Of a stretch of 64,000 bases of DNA, positions 1 to 11,353 are shown piece after piece (the stretch's first letter is position 1; each line of letters opens with the position of its first letter). Origin of the DNA: Panagrolaimus kolymaensis (lineage: Eukaryota; Nematoda; Chromadorea; Rhabditida; Panagrolaimidae); NCBI GenBank assembly GCA_028622995.1, contig JAJQJQ010000025.1, forward strand, positions 1,426,001-1,490,000, given 5' to 3'. Made by a program: the position numbers and the translations under genes. The notes below the pieces were generated by a model. It was not told where the DNA came from. It did no database searches and saw nothing but the letters and a program-made list of their open reading frames with translations.

Positions 1-48
1 AGTATTCTATTTTATGTGATTTTTTTTGGTAAATTCTTTTGTTTTTAG

Positions 49-258
49 GAACAACTTAAACAAACGCACCCCCCATCCCATCCACAATCACAACCAGTAC
101 CTAAGCTTTATGAAAATCCGACATTTATTGTTAAAGGCGGTCAAGCAGTACATTATGACCATAAAAATACTACAGTAAATCCTCGTACTCCAACAAAAGA
201 TGGCGGCCCGCGCACAAATTATAAACATAATGACCTAAAATATGAACGGGTTCCGTGA
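49..258 (+). CDS. Terminal exon of an unknown gene (5' part outside window)
   Basis: A 70-codon open segment follows a good acceptor (gtttttag at 41-48) and ends at TGA 256-258. There is no start codon, so the gene begins upstream of the window. The encoded tail is rich in Pro, Gln, His, Lys and Asn, with a PPSHPQSQPVP stretch and then a basic segment. It has no hydrophobic segment and no recognised domain, and is probably a disordered C-terminus. Function unknown. The exon call rests on splice site, open frame and codon usage. Confidence 0.55.
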   Translation, partial: EQLKQTHPPSHPQSQPVPKLYENPTFIVKGGQAVHYDHKNTTVNPRTPTKDGGPRTNYKHNDLKYERVP

Positions 259-500
259 TCACTCTATCTTATCGTAATTATTCTTCTAATTTTATAAATT
301 TTGTAGATGACAAATAAAATATAAAAAAATGAATTGTGATAAACATATAATATTTTAATATTACATAAGATTTCTTTTTTCAAAATCAAGAAATTTATCT
401 AAATTTTTTCCTATTTTCAAGATGAGTCATCAATGGCTTTTTTTAAAAGGATAAGCAACTACCGGTTTTCTTTTCTCTTTGCATTTTTGACTTGTGATGT

Positions 501-727
501 CTAGGGATGGCATCGGGCCTGGTCGGCCCGCAAAAGCCCGGGCCGGGCTGGGCCTAATTTTTTTGGGCCCGGGCCCGGGCCGAGATTTATGATTTAAAAA
601 TAAAAAAAGAAAAAAATTAAAGGGGTTACCAAGGCAAAAAAAAATTTTTGAAGGCCCGGCCCGGGCCCAAAATTCTAAAGCCCGGCCCGGCCCGGGCCTC
701 GAAAATCCCGGTCCGAGCCATCCCTAG
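501..727. mobile_element. MITE-like foldback element, GC-rich
   Basis: The element begins ctagggatggc and ends with its inverted complement gccatccctag. It is flanked on both sides by tgatgt, a likely 6-bp target-site duplication. Inside are repeated GGCCCGGGC-type blocks in inverted orientation around an A-rich core, so the whole 227 bp can fold back. It has no coding capacity and is far more GC-rich than its surroundings. This is the usual build of a non-autonomous DNA transposon; the family is not identified. Confidence 0.7.
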
Positions 728-881
728 TGATGTCCTTCATGTCAAGTGGCTATTTTTCCCTAAAATGAAATAAATCAATGTTTAACTTTGCTTTTGTGAA
801 TGTTTACACCGCCAAAATTTTGCGATAATAAATAAATATCTAATTCATTTCCATTTGCTAAAAAATTAAAGCCTTTTTTCT

Positions 882-1209
882 AGTGTAATGCGGAAAGCAG
901 TTGGTTTCTTCATGATTGCTAGTTTCACTCTTTCTTTTTTTTCGTTTATGATTTTTTAGCATAACTTTAATAGCCGCTATATTGTTTGATTTTGTTCCTC
1001 ATCTTATAAGCATTTGCTTAACAACTGCTGCTGGAATAAGTTTGAATAAAATTATTGGACCATACAGTACTTTGATATCTGCTATAAACATCCTAATTTG
1101 CGGTTTGGCATATTATAATGCAATGAGTAAGTCCATTTTAGCCTTTGGTACAAAACCAAAAATAAGAGTTGATTTTTTTAGAAAGAACATTAAAAACAAT
1201 AAACATTAA
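882..1209 (+). pseudogene. Serpentine chemoreceptor fragment (TM6-TM7-like)
   Basis: From about 960 to the stop at 1207-1209 one frame encodes two hydrophobic segments and a short basic tail, resembling TM6, TM7 and the C-terminus of nematode serpentine receptors: FDFVPHLISICL, then GPYSTLISAINILICGLAYY, then FGTKPKI. No ATG is in frame. Another short hydrophobic stretch starting with ATG near 886 lies in a different frame and runs into a stop at 957-959. No upstream exons for TM1-TM5 were found between 258 and 882. It is most likely a receptor relic, or less likely the last exon of a gene with distant exons. Confidence 0.4.
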
Positions 1210-1670
1210 TCCACTAACAAATTCTTCAAAAAATGCAAAGAAAAAATCTACAAATAATTAATTATATTTTTTCTCGGTTTTTTTCTTCAAGAAAAGATGT
1301 CGAGACAATCGTGAAAATTACGGTAGCAAAAAAAAACATTCAAATTAATTTAATATTTTTGCACTTTTATCATTCATTTATTTATGACATCTTTAATGAA
1401 GAAAAAAACAGTTTTATATAGTTTAAAATTTTTCCTTCCGCTATTATTCATAACAATTAATTTTTATTGTGCATTTTTGTGAACCGTTATTTAAAAAGAG
1501 TTAAATAATAAAGCAATTTCCCCAGAAAAATAGTGCACAAAATAAACAATTACAGGAAATTATTTAATAACCAAAAACTTTAAGAATTTCATAACTTTTT
1601 TTCCACCAAATATCATTATTTCTTTTTGATTATAAACTTTACAATTAGTTTCCCAAGATTTTTTTTCTCT
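1210..1670. other. Intergenic, nothing recognised
   Basis: AT-rich sequence with a short open frame (1233-1421) of biased Lys/Asn/Phe content that has no sign of being a gene. It includes the likely 3' flanks of the receptor fragment and of the receptor gene on the minus strand. Confidence 0.5.
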
Positions 1671-2700
1671 TTATTTATTAAAGTATGAAGTTATTTTTAT
1701 GCTTCTTTGATTTCCATTATTGTGTCGTCCTTTAAATGAAAATTTTAATGTTAGCATTTTCTTTACAACTTCTCGGTATGGTTTCACGACGATAATAATT
1801 ACCATAACATCGATGACCGGATACAAAATAGCTAATCCATTTGCAATCAAACTAATATTTGGATAATTTAAATTTGGTAGAAAATATAAAAATATCCATA
1901 CTCCACCCGAAGCTCCGGCAGTACTGGCCGCTGCAGCTTGAGCCAAAGTCGTTTGAAGCATTAAAGAAAATTGCTTTTTAGTTCGATTGGACAAAGAAAT
2001 AACAGTGTTTTTTCCATAATTGTAATTTTCATATACCAACCAGTTAATTAGAATTAATCGATAAATATTGCAAATGGAAATAATAGATATAGTCATCAAA
2101 GAATCAAAATTTAATTTACACTGAGTCATGGCAAGCGAAGATTGAATATTTAATAAAATTTCAATATTTTCAACATTTTGGGTTAAAATCTTTTGAGCTT
2201 GAGCATCGTCATTATTGCTCAAAGAAAATTTGGCTAAAAAACCAATGTTTGGCAGATATAAAACTAACATCGCTCCGTAAATCAATTTTTTTTGTAATTT
2301 TTTGTCTGAACCATAAACACTAACAATTTCAAAATGCCGTTCAGCAACAATTATAACCAAAATATCAATCAATGGAAAATATAGAAATAAAGTAAACGTC
2401 ACTTGTAAAGCTACAAAAGTGGATGATATAGGCGCCAATGGTCCCATCGGGAAAATTATATTAAATGGAAAAAGTTGAATTGGTTTTAACAAGAAAAATG
2501 AAATTTCTGCCAAAAATGAAATAAATATGTAAATTAACATTAAAATTCGAAAAGTAAACATTTGTTTTGTTGAACAATAAATAATTAAAAATCCATAAAA
2601 GCATAGAGCAAATATACTGGCGACAAAAGCAAAATAACTAAATATTTTAAATTTTTCTATTCTTTCAAAATTTATTATATCCGAAACATTGTATTTCATT
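1671..2700 (-). CDS. Seven-transmembrane serpentine chemoreceptor, Str-superfamily-like
   Basis: A single uninterrupted exon of 342 codons. I start it at the ATG at 2700 (MKYNVSD); the frame is open a little further but only with a TTG. The protein has about seven hydrophobic segments (roughly residues 20-45, 50-75, 90-120, 140-160, 200-220, 245-275 and 285-310). It ends with a VVKPYREVVKKML tail, like the Pro-x-Arg end of TM7 in nematode Str-superfamily receptors (srh/str/sri groups). Such proteins act as chemosensory GPCRs in sensory cilia. It shares layout and motifs (P-rich loop after TM2, VKPY at the end of TM7) with the split gene at 38604-40100. Subfamily assignment is by general pattern only. 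Confidence 0.75.
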
Positions 2701-3049
2701 TTTTTTGCAAACAAAATAAATTAATAAAAGCTACAACTAATGCTTCTAAAACATAAAATCAAAGACATACCTAATTTATTTGCGCAAAAGAAGAGCAGGT
2801 GTAAAACAAAATTTTAAGAAAAAGATTAAAATTGCTTTTATTATTTATTATTTTTTCTTTGCATATTTTATTAACATTTCCCACGACACATTTATTTTTA
2901 TTTGATCAACCATTCTTTGAACTATTATTTTTCATTTTTCAAAGTGGTGTAAAACTGTTTTCTTTCTTCATTATCTAAGTTTTTATAGAGAAAAAAATAT
3001 ATAATAATTAGAGCATTAATAAACAATATTTTTCTGAAATTTGAAAAAC

Positions 3050-6000
3050 ATGTATGAAAAGATTTTTTTCTTCACCGTTTTTGAATAAAAAGAAAAGACA
3101 CTTTGTAGCAGTGTTAACAAAATTTAACCAACTTTTTTATATTATCAAAGTGAAAGGAACTTGTCCCAAAAAAAATATTGCAAAAATCTACCAACACATT
3201 CTACCAGACATTGAGTTTGTTCCATCAAAAGCAGCAGCATAGCGTGGCTGGCTGACACACACCCTTTTGAAAAAAACAAAAACACACAAAACCCCATCCA
3301 AAAAAATTGATTCAACATTGTTTGCATGCTTTTTTTTAATTTATTTCTGAATATTTTAGCTAATTTTTTGTTTTAGATAGAGATTTTTGATAGTAATTAT
3401 TTTATTTAAAAAAGAAATTAAAATAACAGTTTTCTTTTTCATTCAGCAAAAATTAAATTTATCTTTATCACTAAAAAATTGCTTTAAAATAAAAATGCTA
3501 TTTTGACAAGCGCCCACTGTGTCAAGTATGGTACCAACTCGATAATAATTAAACTACCAAAATAATTAAATGAAAAACGAATGTTTTCTATATATCCAAT
3601 GTTTTTGTTTTACAAAAAAAGAGAGTGCTATGAATTTCAAAAAGCAAACCAAAGAAAGATAAAAACGGTGAAAAATAAAAATGAATAACAAGCAAAAAAA
3701 TACTGCAAGGTGGTAACAAAAGCTATGAGAGATGGTTTTATTCAAAAGCAATTTTTGATGAATGAAATGAAACATTCTAAAGAAAAAGAGAAAAAATAAT
3801 TTGCGAATGATTTTGTTTGAAACATTTATAATCAGCATTTTGTCATATTGTTAAGAGAAAAAAAAACATCTCAACTTTTGTTTTTATTGATTGTAAAACT
3901 TTTTTTTCATTCCTTGCAGAAATTTTTATTGTTGTTCGCCTTTGTGTTTTTTGCAATTCAAACAGCCAAACATAAAGAGAACGCACGCATCAAATAATAT
4001 AGAGAAAATAAAGAGCTTCAAAGTGTAAACACACGCTTCCAATGTCCGCCTTCCTCTTCAACAACCATGGAGGCGAACGAAGAACGTCAGCTACTATTAC
4101 CAACCAAAAAATGATTTAAACCAGCCAATGTTCGCCAATAAAATGTTTTTGCATTTTTGTTGTCATTTTTTGTTTGAATATTTTAATATGTTTTTTCGTT
4201 TTTGCTTTTTAATTATATTAATCAAAAAAAGCGTAAAATTATACGCATTCAAATACATACCCAAATATTTGTTTGATGAATGGTTTTTATATTTTTTTAA
4301 AACAATTTAATTAAAAAATCTTATTGACAGCCACACACTGCGTCAAAAGTAGATGGAAAAGTCACTGCATTGGTCTTCCACAAAAAACAAAAAAATAAAT
4401 TAAAAAAAATGTTATTTTTTTAAATCATCAATATCCAAAAATAATGGAAACTATGGTAAAAGTTTAGCATTACTCGTTAATGTGTCTTTTATGTTTTTTT
4501 TTCTTAAAAAGCATTGTCATTTAAATTGAAAAAAAAGATGAAAAGAAAAAAGCTCTTTCAAAGAACATATATGTGCATTAAAAAATACAGGATAAAATTG
4601 TATGAGAAACAAGAAAGACACACTTCACAAAGAAAAAAAATTTAAAAACAGACACTTTTACAATGGCTGCTATTTTTTAGACATTATCTTTTTTTTTGAA
4701 TCTTTGAAATAATTTTTTTTCCTTTTGTTTTTTGTTTATGGTTTTCAAAATCACTCTAACCAGCAAAGTTTTTTTGAGTGTTAATAATTAATCTAATTTG
4801 TTTATAATTCTTTTAACCACATTATTGATTTTTTGCTATCTAAGCACCGCCAAACACTGCATCGAAAATTAGTGAATTGAATTTAGTAAAGAAGTTAAGA
4901 ACGTATCTTGAAATAAATAAATTAAAATCTTATTTTCTAAATAAAAATAAAAAAAATTATTTTTTGAATAAAAAACGCATCAAAAAATTAGTAAATTAAC
5001 TTTGTGCAATGAAGAAAACCACTTCAAAATTTGCATATTATTTTTTCAAATAAAATAAAGCAACGAGACTTCATAAAATTTGGGAAGATAAAAAAGTTCT
5101 GCAATCTTTGAATGCCAAGGACTTACTACAAAAATAAAGAAATGAACATGTTCGGAAAAAAAAAAAAGCTGAAAATTTTTGACGCATGCTATCAATGCCT
5201 GACTCTCTCTCCTTCTTCAACCACCGAGGAGGTGTTGTGGAACGACGAACACCAACAACAAAATAAAGCAAAGTTGAAAAAAACAAAGAAGCATCACGTT
5301 CATTTTTTTTTTCTTATTTTTTTTAAATATTTTAACCATTTATTTTTAGTTTTTTGATTATTTTAATATTAATAAGGCAAATAACAAAATCATCTTCACT
5401 AAAAGAATTGATGGGTAATGGATTAATTTTTTAGTTGAATTTTTTATAAATTTTAAGTTTTAATTGTAACGGCAGGACACTGCCTAAACAAAATAATATG
5501 AAGAACGCATTGGAGATTTCAACTTTTACATTAAAAAATTATAAAAGGAAATGTTAATTATATGATTTTCTTTAATCTTTATTTTTTTGGTTTAAATTTA
5601 TTTTATCAACGATTTGGATGAGAAAAAAAAAACACACCGCACGAAAAGGACACTCGTCATTCAGACATTGAGTTTATTTTCGTCAACTTCGAGGAACGTT
5701 AATGAAAGACAAACACATGTGCAAATAAATCATAAATGCTGTAAATAATTTTTGTGCAAAATTTAAAGACCTAACTGAAAGAGACGTTTTCATTTCAATA
5801 CCTTTTTTTAAAGCATATTAATTTTTTATGTTTTTTGCGGTTTAAATTTATCCAAATTCCAAAGAAAAAAGAAAGAAAAAAAGAACTATTTCTAATAAAT
5901 AAGTGACGATTAAAAAAGTCGCATGGTTGCATATTCTACATATTGATGTCTGTCTTTCTTTCTTCAACCAGCGGTATTCGCGATGCTCATACCGCTTCGT

Positions 6001-6050
6001 TCATCATTAAAATTATATGGGAATAGATATGCTAAGTGAGCCAAAAAAAA
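3050..6050. repeat. Diverged dispersed/tandem repeat array
   Basis: Similar short blocks recur at intervals of about 0.4-0.8 kb. One is an 'acactgcgtcaa'-like block at about 3516, 4333, 4853 and 5478. Another is a 'cttcttcaaccaccgaggagg...gaacgacgaac'-like block at about 4055, 5213 and, more weakly, 5960. A third is 'agacattgagtttgttccatc' at about 3208 and 5663. Each is embedded in poly-A/T-rich filler. The order suggests several decayed copies of one unit. A self dot plot is needed to define unit length and copy number. Confidence 0.4.
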
Positions 6051-6111
6051 AAATGGAAAAAATCAGTTACAGGTGTCAAAAAAGCTACGGGAATCGTGTA
6101 GGAGATCGTTC

Positions 6112-6360
6112 GAAAGCCATGAATGGGGCGTAGCCCCATTCATGGCTTTCTTGTCGTGTCTTTGAATCGGGTGTGAAAAAAACCTAAGGAAATAAGTTGG
6201 AGATCCTTCGAAAGCATGGCCATTGCCTCCGGCAATGGCAAGCTTTCTTGTCATCCATCTGCTTTTGGGCCTTCAAAAAATACATGAATATGTAGGCCAT
6301 GGGGATATGTAGGAGATTCAACGAAAGCCATGATCGGGCTACGCCCGATTCATGGCTTTC
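6112..6360. repeat. Three tandem hairpins with covarying stems
   Basis: Copies at 6112-6150, 6210-6247 and 6323-6360 each start gaaagc, end gctttc and form a near-perfect hairpin with a 2-3 nt loop. The outer stem and flanks are shared (agat..ttcgaaagcc before, ttgtcgtccatctg after). The inner stem differs between copies while staying self-complementary: ATGGGGC/GCCCCAT, GCCATTGCC/GGCAATGGC and ATCGGGC/GCCCGAT. Arms reach about 18 bp. No gene overlaps. Function unknown. Confidence 0.75.
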
Positions 6361-7119
6361 TTGTCGTCCATCTGCTACTGGACCTTCGAAAACTACGTGA
6401 AAAATAAAAATATATTTCGCCTCAAAGCTTTCCATCTTTTTGCCCTTTCAATTCCCTTGATTTCCCCTAAATTTGATAAACAAATGCTATTTTATCCTCA
6501 CATATATCTCAATATATCTCAAAAATAGTTTTTAATATTTGTTTTTCAAAATTATCTTTAATTCATAGTCAAAAACCTTCAAAAAAGTTGAAAAAAATGT
6601 AAAAAAATTGAATTTATAAAATTCTTACTTCACTAAAAAAATTTCAAATTTTCAAACGCCGCCGCTAAAAGAGGCAAAAGGAAAGAGAAAAAAATGCATG
6701 TTGCAAATTTTGTTGATATTTTTGAACTAAAAAAATGTCATATTAAAATTTGGGGAATTTTTTTCTGTAGATTTATAAACTTTTATTTAAATTTTAATAC
6801 TACCATAAAATTCTCCACATTTGAATCTATGGCCCGACGGAGTTATAGCTAGTTTTAAAAATTCGCATAAAAAGTTAGTCCAACGCAAAGTTAACCCAAA
6901 AATAAGAGTCTCCACCTCATCATCAAACGGAGGAGTTTTTTCTCTTATAATATAACTTCCATTGAAGTTTGGACGGTCGTACTCTATTGATTTCGGCTCC
7001 TAATATAGCTTTGTAAATCTGTCCTCTGATATGATAAGAATCACAAATAGCCATTCGCTAAAATTAATAATGATTAATATCATCGACTTGGACAAAAAAG
7101 TACTAAAACGAATAAAAAG

Positions 7120-8111
7120 TTATTCATCAAGAAAACTTAAATTATTTGAAACTTTAAAATTACAAACTTGTGAAATGCGAATGGTTTGTCCTGGTTGTGC
7201 AATAACTTTAATTGTATGAGTTGTCGATTTACTGAAAACATCAGTTGTTGTTTTTTCTTGCCAAGTTTTCCATTCTGTTGAAATTTTGGCGGATGTTTTA
7301 AACATATTTTTCAATGTCACTCCAATAGACGCGCTTGTCTAAAAAATATTTATCTATAAGTGTTTCAATAGGAAAACAAAAAATAAATATGTACAGTAAT
7401 TCCAAATGATTGCCCATTCGTTTCTGATGCAATATGTTCAGTACCTTCTTGATAGGAATAGCTACACTCAACAGGGGTGGTTAAATTTTTAGCTGCTGAA
7501 CATTCATATAATGGCAGAACTTTATCTTCTGGAGATCAATTAATCCACTCTCTTAAAAAAATTTCTTTTCAGTTCGTATTTATTTTTATAAAAAAAATAC
7601 TCGCAAAAACATAAATAGGATGAAATTTTATCATTCAAGTCGTAATCTCTAAGGTTTTTGTATCCTCCTTCTTTGTATGTCCATTTTTGTTTTCTGAAAG
7701 GAGTGATGTAAGAAAACTCTTTTTTATAGAAATTTTTGTGAATTACCTTCCATTAAAATTTTTATGCTGATGAGCGGTAAGTTCACAGCCCGGTCTAACT
7801 TGAGCAGCAGTAGCTCTATCATTGAAACTTAAAACCATTCCAAATATTGTTTGAGCATAATCTAGAAAGGCTCCAGAGTTAGAATTTAAAAATACTGTTT
7901 ATATATTTTTTTATAACAACTTACCAGACCCTTCAGTTATTTTAGGATTTACATCACCAATCTTTATGGTAAACTTCTCCCCAGTACAATCATCATGTTG
8001 ATAAAGAATGGCGCAAGTTTGTTTATTTTCACTCATTTCGATTGCACCCGGGCAACGAGCATCGCAGAAACCAAAACATATTGCAACTAATAAAAAGGAA
8101 AATACTTTCAT
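7120..8111 (-). CDS. Secreted beta/gamma-crystallin protein with aerolysin-like C-terminal part; possibly broken
   Basis: The start is ATG 8111, giving a signal peptide (MKVFSFLLVAICFGFCDA). Clear exons are 7925-8111, 7747-7861, one starting at 7693, and a last exon ending at 7120. Residues about 20-115 look like a beta/gamma-crystallin Greek-key pair (second motif: HKNFNGR ... NDKISSYLC). The remainder has Ser/Thr-rich alternating segments with a W...T.. ...PGQT motif, resembling the beta-strand module of aerolysin/natterin-type pore-forming proteins; that assignment is tentative. The joint near 7540-7600 is a problem: the phase-consistent splice I can find leaves an in-frame TGA at about 7535-7537, just before the second part. 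The gene may be damaged, or the intron may be read wrongly. Confidence 0.55.
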
Positions 8112-8567
8112 CTTCTTTTGCAATTCCACTAGTGAAATTAAAATTGCTATAATTTCCAATTTGCCATCTTTTATACAGACTTTTTTGAAAGAGCTTATTG
8201 CAAATTTACTGATAAGCAATTGTAAACATGTTTATCATTTATACCTAAAATGTGTATTTTTAGAAAGTATTCGCGTATAAAATAACTTAATTATAACTTT
8301 TTGTGTAAATAATTGCATTTTTTTTACTTTTTTAATCCGGGATTATTTTTTATGAGGTTGTTAATTTTGTTTTTACAAGTTATCAGCTCTTTGGAAAACC
8401 TTTTTTAGATAAGAAAGAAAAACTTTTTACTTTTATTTAACTTTTATACAAAAAAACGCGCAAAAACTATAAATTTAGTATATAAAAAAAAGATTATTAA
8501 GAAATTTTTTAGTTTTGATAATCATAAAATCATCATTTTATAATTCCATAAACAACTTTAAAATCAT
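8112..8567. other. Intergenic between two minus-strand genes
   Basis: Presumed promoter of the crystallin-like gene and 3' flank of the small gene upstream. AT-rich, no repeat or RNA gene recognised. Confidence 0.4.
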
Positions 8568-8903
8568 TCATGCTTCATCGTAAGTTCCTTGAGGATTATC
8601 CTTTCGTTGATGGATATTGGTGGATATTTTATGGGGCTGTGGAACTTTTTCTTCATGATGGCTGCTTTTTTCATGAGATTTTATTAAATCAGAACCTAAA
8701 CTTATTTTCGTCATTTTTCTTTAATGTTTTTTTTAAAATTAAAACTTACCATTATCTACTAGTGAATGATCTTCATGACCGGAAACACTATCAACAAAAT
8801 GTCGACTTCCATGATTATGATCGCTTGGATTTTGGAATTTATATTCCACGCCAGATTTAGCAGCATCGACAATTTTCTCAAAATTGTTTTTTGTAGAACT
8901 CAT
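8568..8903 (-). CDS. Small hydrophilic, disordered protein
   Basis: Two exons (8750-8903 and 8568-8695) are joined in phase 1 with gtaag donor and tttag acceptor, giving 93 residues from ATG 8903 to TGA at 8568-8570. The protein has no signal peptide or membrane segment and is rich in His, Ser, Asn, Lys and Asp (HNHGSRHF, HEDHS, HEKSSHHEEK). It looks intrinsically disordered. Function unknown. Upstream (8931-9042) lies an exact two-copy tandem duplication in its 5' flank. Confidence 0.55.
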
Positions 8904-9617
8904 TATTTTGAACAAGAAGAAAATGAAGGTGAAAAAGAAGAATTTTAAACTATATTTCTTTAAAAATTATCAGGCTATTTATAATCGAAAAAGAAGAATT
9001 TTAAACTATATTTCTTTAAAAATTATCAGGCTATTTATAATCACAGAAAAACAATAAACAAGCAAGAGACGCCCTTTTTTCATCGATCAAAGATCGTTTT
9101 CTTTTTTTATTTGTTGTTTAGAATAATCAAGAACTTAGAAGAAATTAATTAAGGTCACATTCATTATTTTGATTTAAAAGAGCACCAAGAGTTCAGAAGT
9201 TTAAAAACGTAGAAATTCATTAAAGAATTAATCAATTTTTTATGTTTGTTTTTCATAAAATAAAATGCACCAATTGCAGAATTGATGTTACGCAATTTTT
9301 TATTTACCACTTTTATTTTTAAAAAATAAAATATAAAAAAAGGTGCAAGGTTTTATTAAAAAAATAAAATAATATTCCGATTATAAAAACAATATTCTAA
9401 ATTTTAGGATAAGAAAGATAAGAAAAAATGTAACAAAAAATTAGGATAAAAAAGAGAAAAACAATACAATTTTTTCTTTGTGAGATTATTTTCATTGATT
9501 TTTTGGGGAATTCAAAGAGGTAGTTTTGAGTAATTAAAAAAATATAGGAAAGTGGCAAAAGGCAAATGCAAAAATTTACTAAAATTTGAGAATAAAAATT
9601 TCAAAGATTATTGAATA
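8904..9617. other. Intergenic with duplicated promoter-side segment
   Basis: Contains the 56-bp tandem duplication at 8931-9042 and otherwise AT-rich sequence. No coding or RNA gene recognised. Confidence 0.45.
8931..9042. repeat. 56-bp perfect tandem duplication
   Basis: The block starting gaaaaagaagaattttaaac and ending ggctatttataatc occurs twice back to back (8931-8986 and 8987-9042) without a visible difference. It lies 28 bp upstream of the ATG of the small gene at 8568-8903, so it may duplicate part of its 5' UTR or promoter. Confidence 0.9.
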
Positions 9618-11353
9618 TTAATATTTGCTTTTGGCATCAATAAAAAACGGATTTTCAATGGTTTCAGGCAAGTTAAAAAATGTTTTGTTTCCTGTTTTAA
9701 CTTCTGTCGGCTCTGTAGCTTCTTCCTCTTCATTGTCATGCCGACGGATAGAAAAATTAAAAATGGCTTGAGAATATAAATCCATTAAGGAAAGTTTAAA
9801 CATGATTCCATAGAGCACCTAAAATTATACATAATTTGTAGTATGTATGAAAAGTTAGAAGGGACATAGGTTTTATAATTATTTAACTGTTTCTCGACCT
9901 TGAAAACGGTTCAAAAGCAAAATAAAAAAAACTCACATAATAAATAGAATCGTTGTTACGATCATGATATTCTTCGCCATCAATGGTATTTACCGCTACA
10001 ATTGCCATTGCTGCAAAAGTTGAGATAAAAAGCGACCAATATGTTTTTTAAAAAATTTGCATAACTTTTTTTTTATTTTTCCAACATTTTACAATCATTC
10101 AAACTGAAAATGTATTTTTTAAGGTTTACCAATTTATAAAGTGGAATTAAATCGGTTGATAAAGCTTTGAACAATTCCGGTTGAGAAAATAAAAATGTCA
10201 AAACAATTGATCCAAAAAGTGCGAAAACATTGCAATATAAAAAGTAAGATGCTGCGCGTTGAGTGTTAAAATGGAAATGAATAAATATGAAAAAGAGCTT
10301 AATTTTTTTTAGATTTATTTATAAAACTTAAAATTATTTTATCCTAAACTCACCATTCGAATAATATTAAAAACCAAAGGATATTGGTTGAATACTTTGA
10401 AAACGTTAGTTATACAATCTTTGAGTGAAACTTTTTTATTTTTAAATTTCTTTCCTTTTAATGCAGCTTGATACCAATCATTTCCAAACATTATTAGGGT
10501 TAAGATGGTTAATGGCAAAAAATACGAAGCTTAAGTTAAAAATGTATATATTAAAAATTCGTTTCGCTTAAACATCCTTGAAGGTTTACGTCAATTTTTT
10601 GATGAGCTTGGCAATCATACATATTTAATACTTACCAAAATTTTTAGATCTCTGCAATAAAACATAAGACGAAATACAGAAAGATTAGCGCAAAAAAAGA
10701 TTGGAGCAAACGTTAATTCCTGCAAAAAACATATATAATTTCCTTTAATAAAAACAACCATAAAGTTTTTTTACTTACAATTTCATGCCAATTAACTTTT
10801 CTTCCAACAAAAAAAGTTTGCAAGCATTTATTTTGTGGAATTTTTTCTTCACAATTCCAAACGTTGATAATGCAAATTGCAAAACTGGAGTAAAACAATG
10901 ATGTAAGATTGATTAGTCGATAAGGGATGGCATATTTTGGATGTTCAAACTTATAGGAAATAAGCATAATTGCGAGGCATGAAATAACCTATAATAAGTC
11001 TTCATTAGACAAAGATTAGTTAGAATTTTAGATACATACAATTTCTGTAATTTTTGTAGCTTCTTGACTTTTAAATATTTTTTTAATGAATTTAAAACAT
11101 CTTCCATCTGGATCATCCTTTTCCTGAAAATGAAAAGGTTTTTACCAAAACAAAGAAAATATTAATTTTAAATTTTTAATCTTACATTGTCTTGCATATT
11201 AGCATCAGCAATTATTGGTTCTTTACTTCCCATTGAAATATTTGGATTAATTGGAGCTGGTAAATTTTGCTCAGTAGTCAAAGATTTTAAAGAATTTAGA
11301 GTAGGAAACTCATTAACTTCACCATCGTTTTTTGGTTGATGGAAATCAGCCAT
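9618..11353 (-). CDS. Multipass membrane protein, unassigned
   Basis: Eight exons in my reading: 11186-11353, 11040-11123, 10779-10988, 10632-10719, 10354-10529, 10093-10297, 9937-10010 and 9618-9818, about 401 residues from ATG 11353. The fourth and sixth exons need slightly off-consensus donors (gtatta, gtaaaa) to keep the frame. The first 85 residues are soluble and include FKFIKKIFKSQEATKI. Then come about six to eight hydrophobic segments and an acidic C-terminal tail (DNEEEEATEPTEV). It could be related to XK-type scramblase-like proteins or be nematode-specific; I cannot decide. It shares a 377-bp divergent intergenic region with EBP2. Confidence 0.6.

Larger units (their letters stand above)
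2701..7119. other. Long gene-free region with diverged repeats and hairpins
   Basis: No convincing coding exon lies here; the short open frames are low-complexity shadows. Two structures stand out and are listed separately: a diverged repeat array at about 3050-6050 and three hairpins at 6112-6360. The rest is poly-A/poly-T-rich. A segment at about 6835-7010 (Cgacggagttatagctag to gatttcggctcc) is less AT-biased but unrecognised. Confidence 0.55.

Noticed and set aside
5071..5357. Overlapping frames on both strands in the repeat array
   Set aside because: Fall within the diverged repeats, no support as genes.
6063..6435. Minus-strand open frames across the three hairpins
   Set aside because: They read through palindromes, use no splice signals and encode unrelated residues in each copy.
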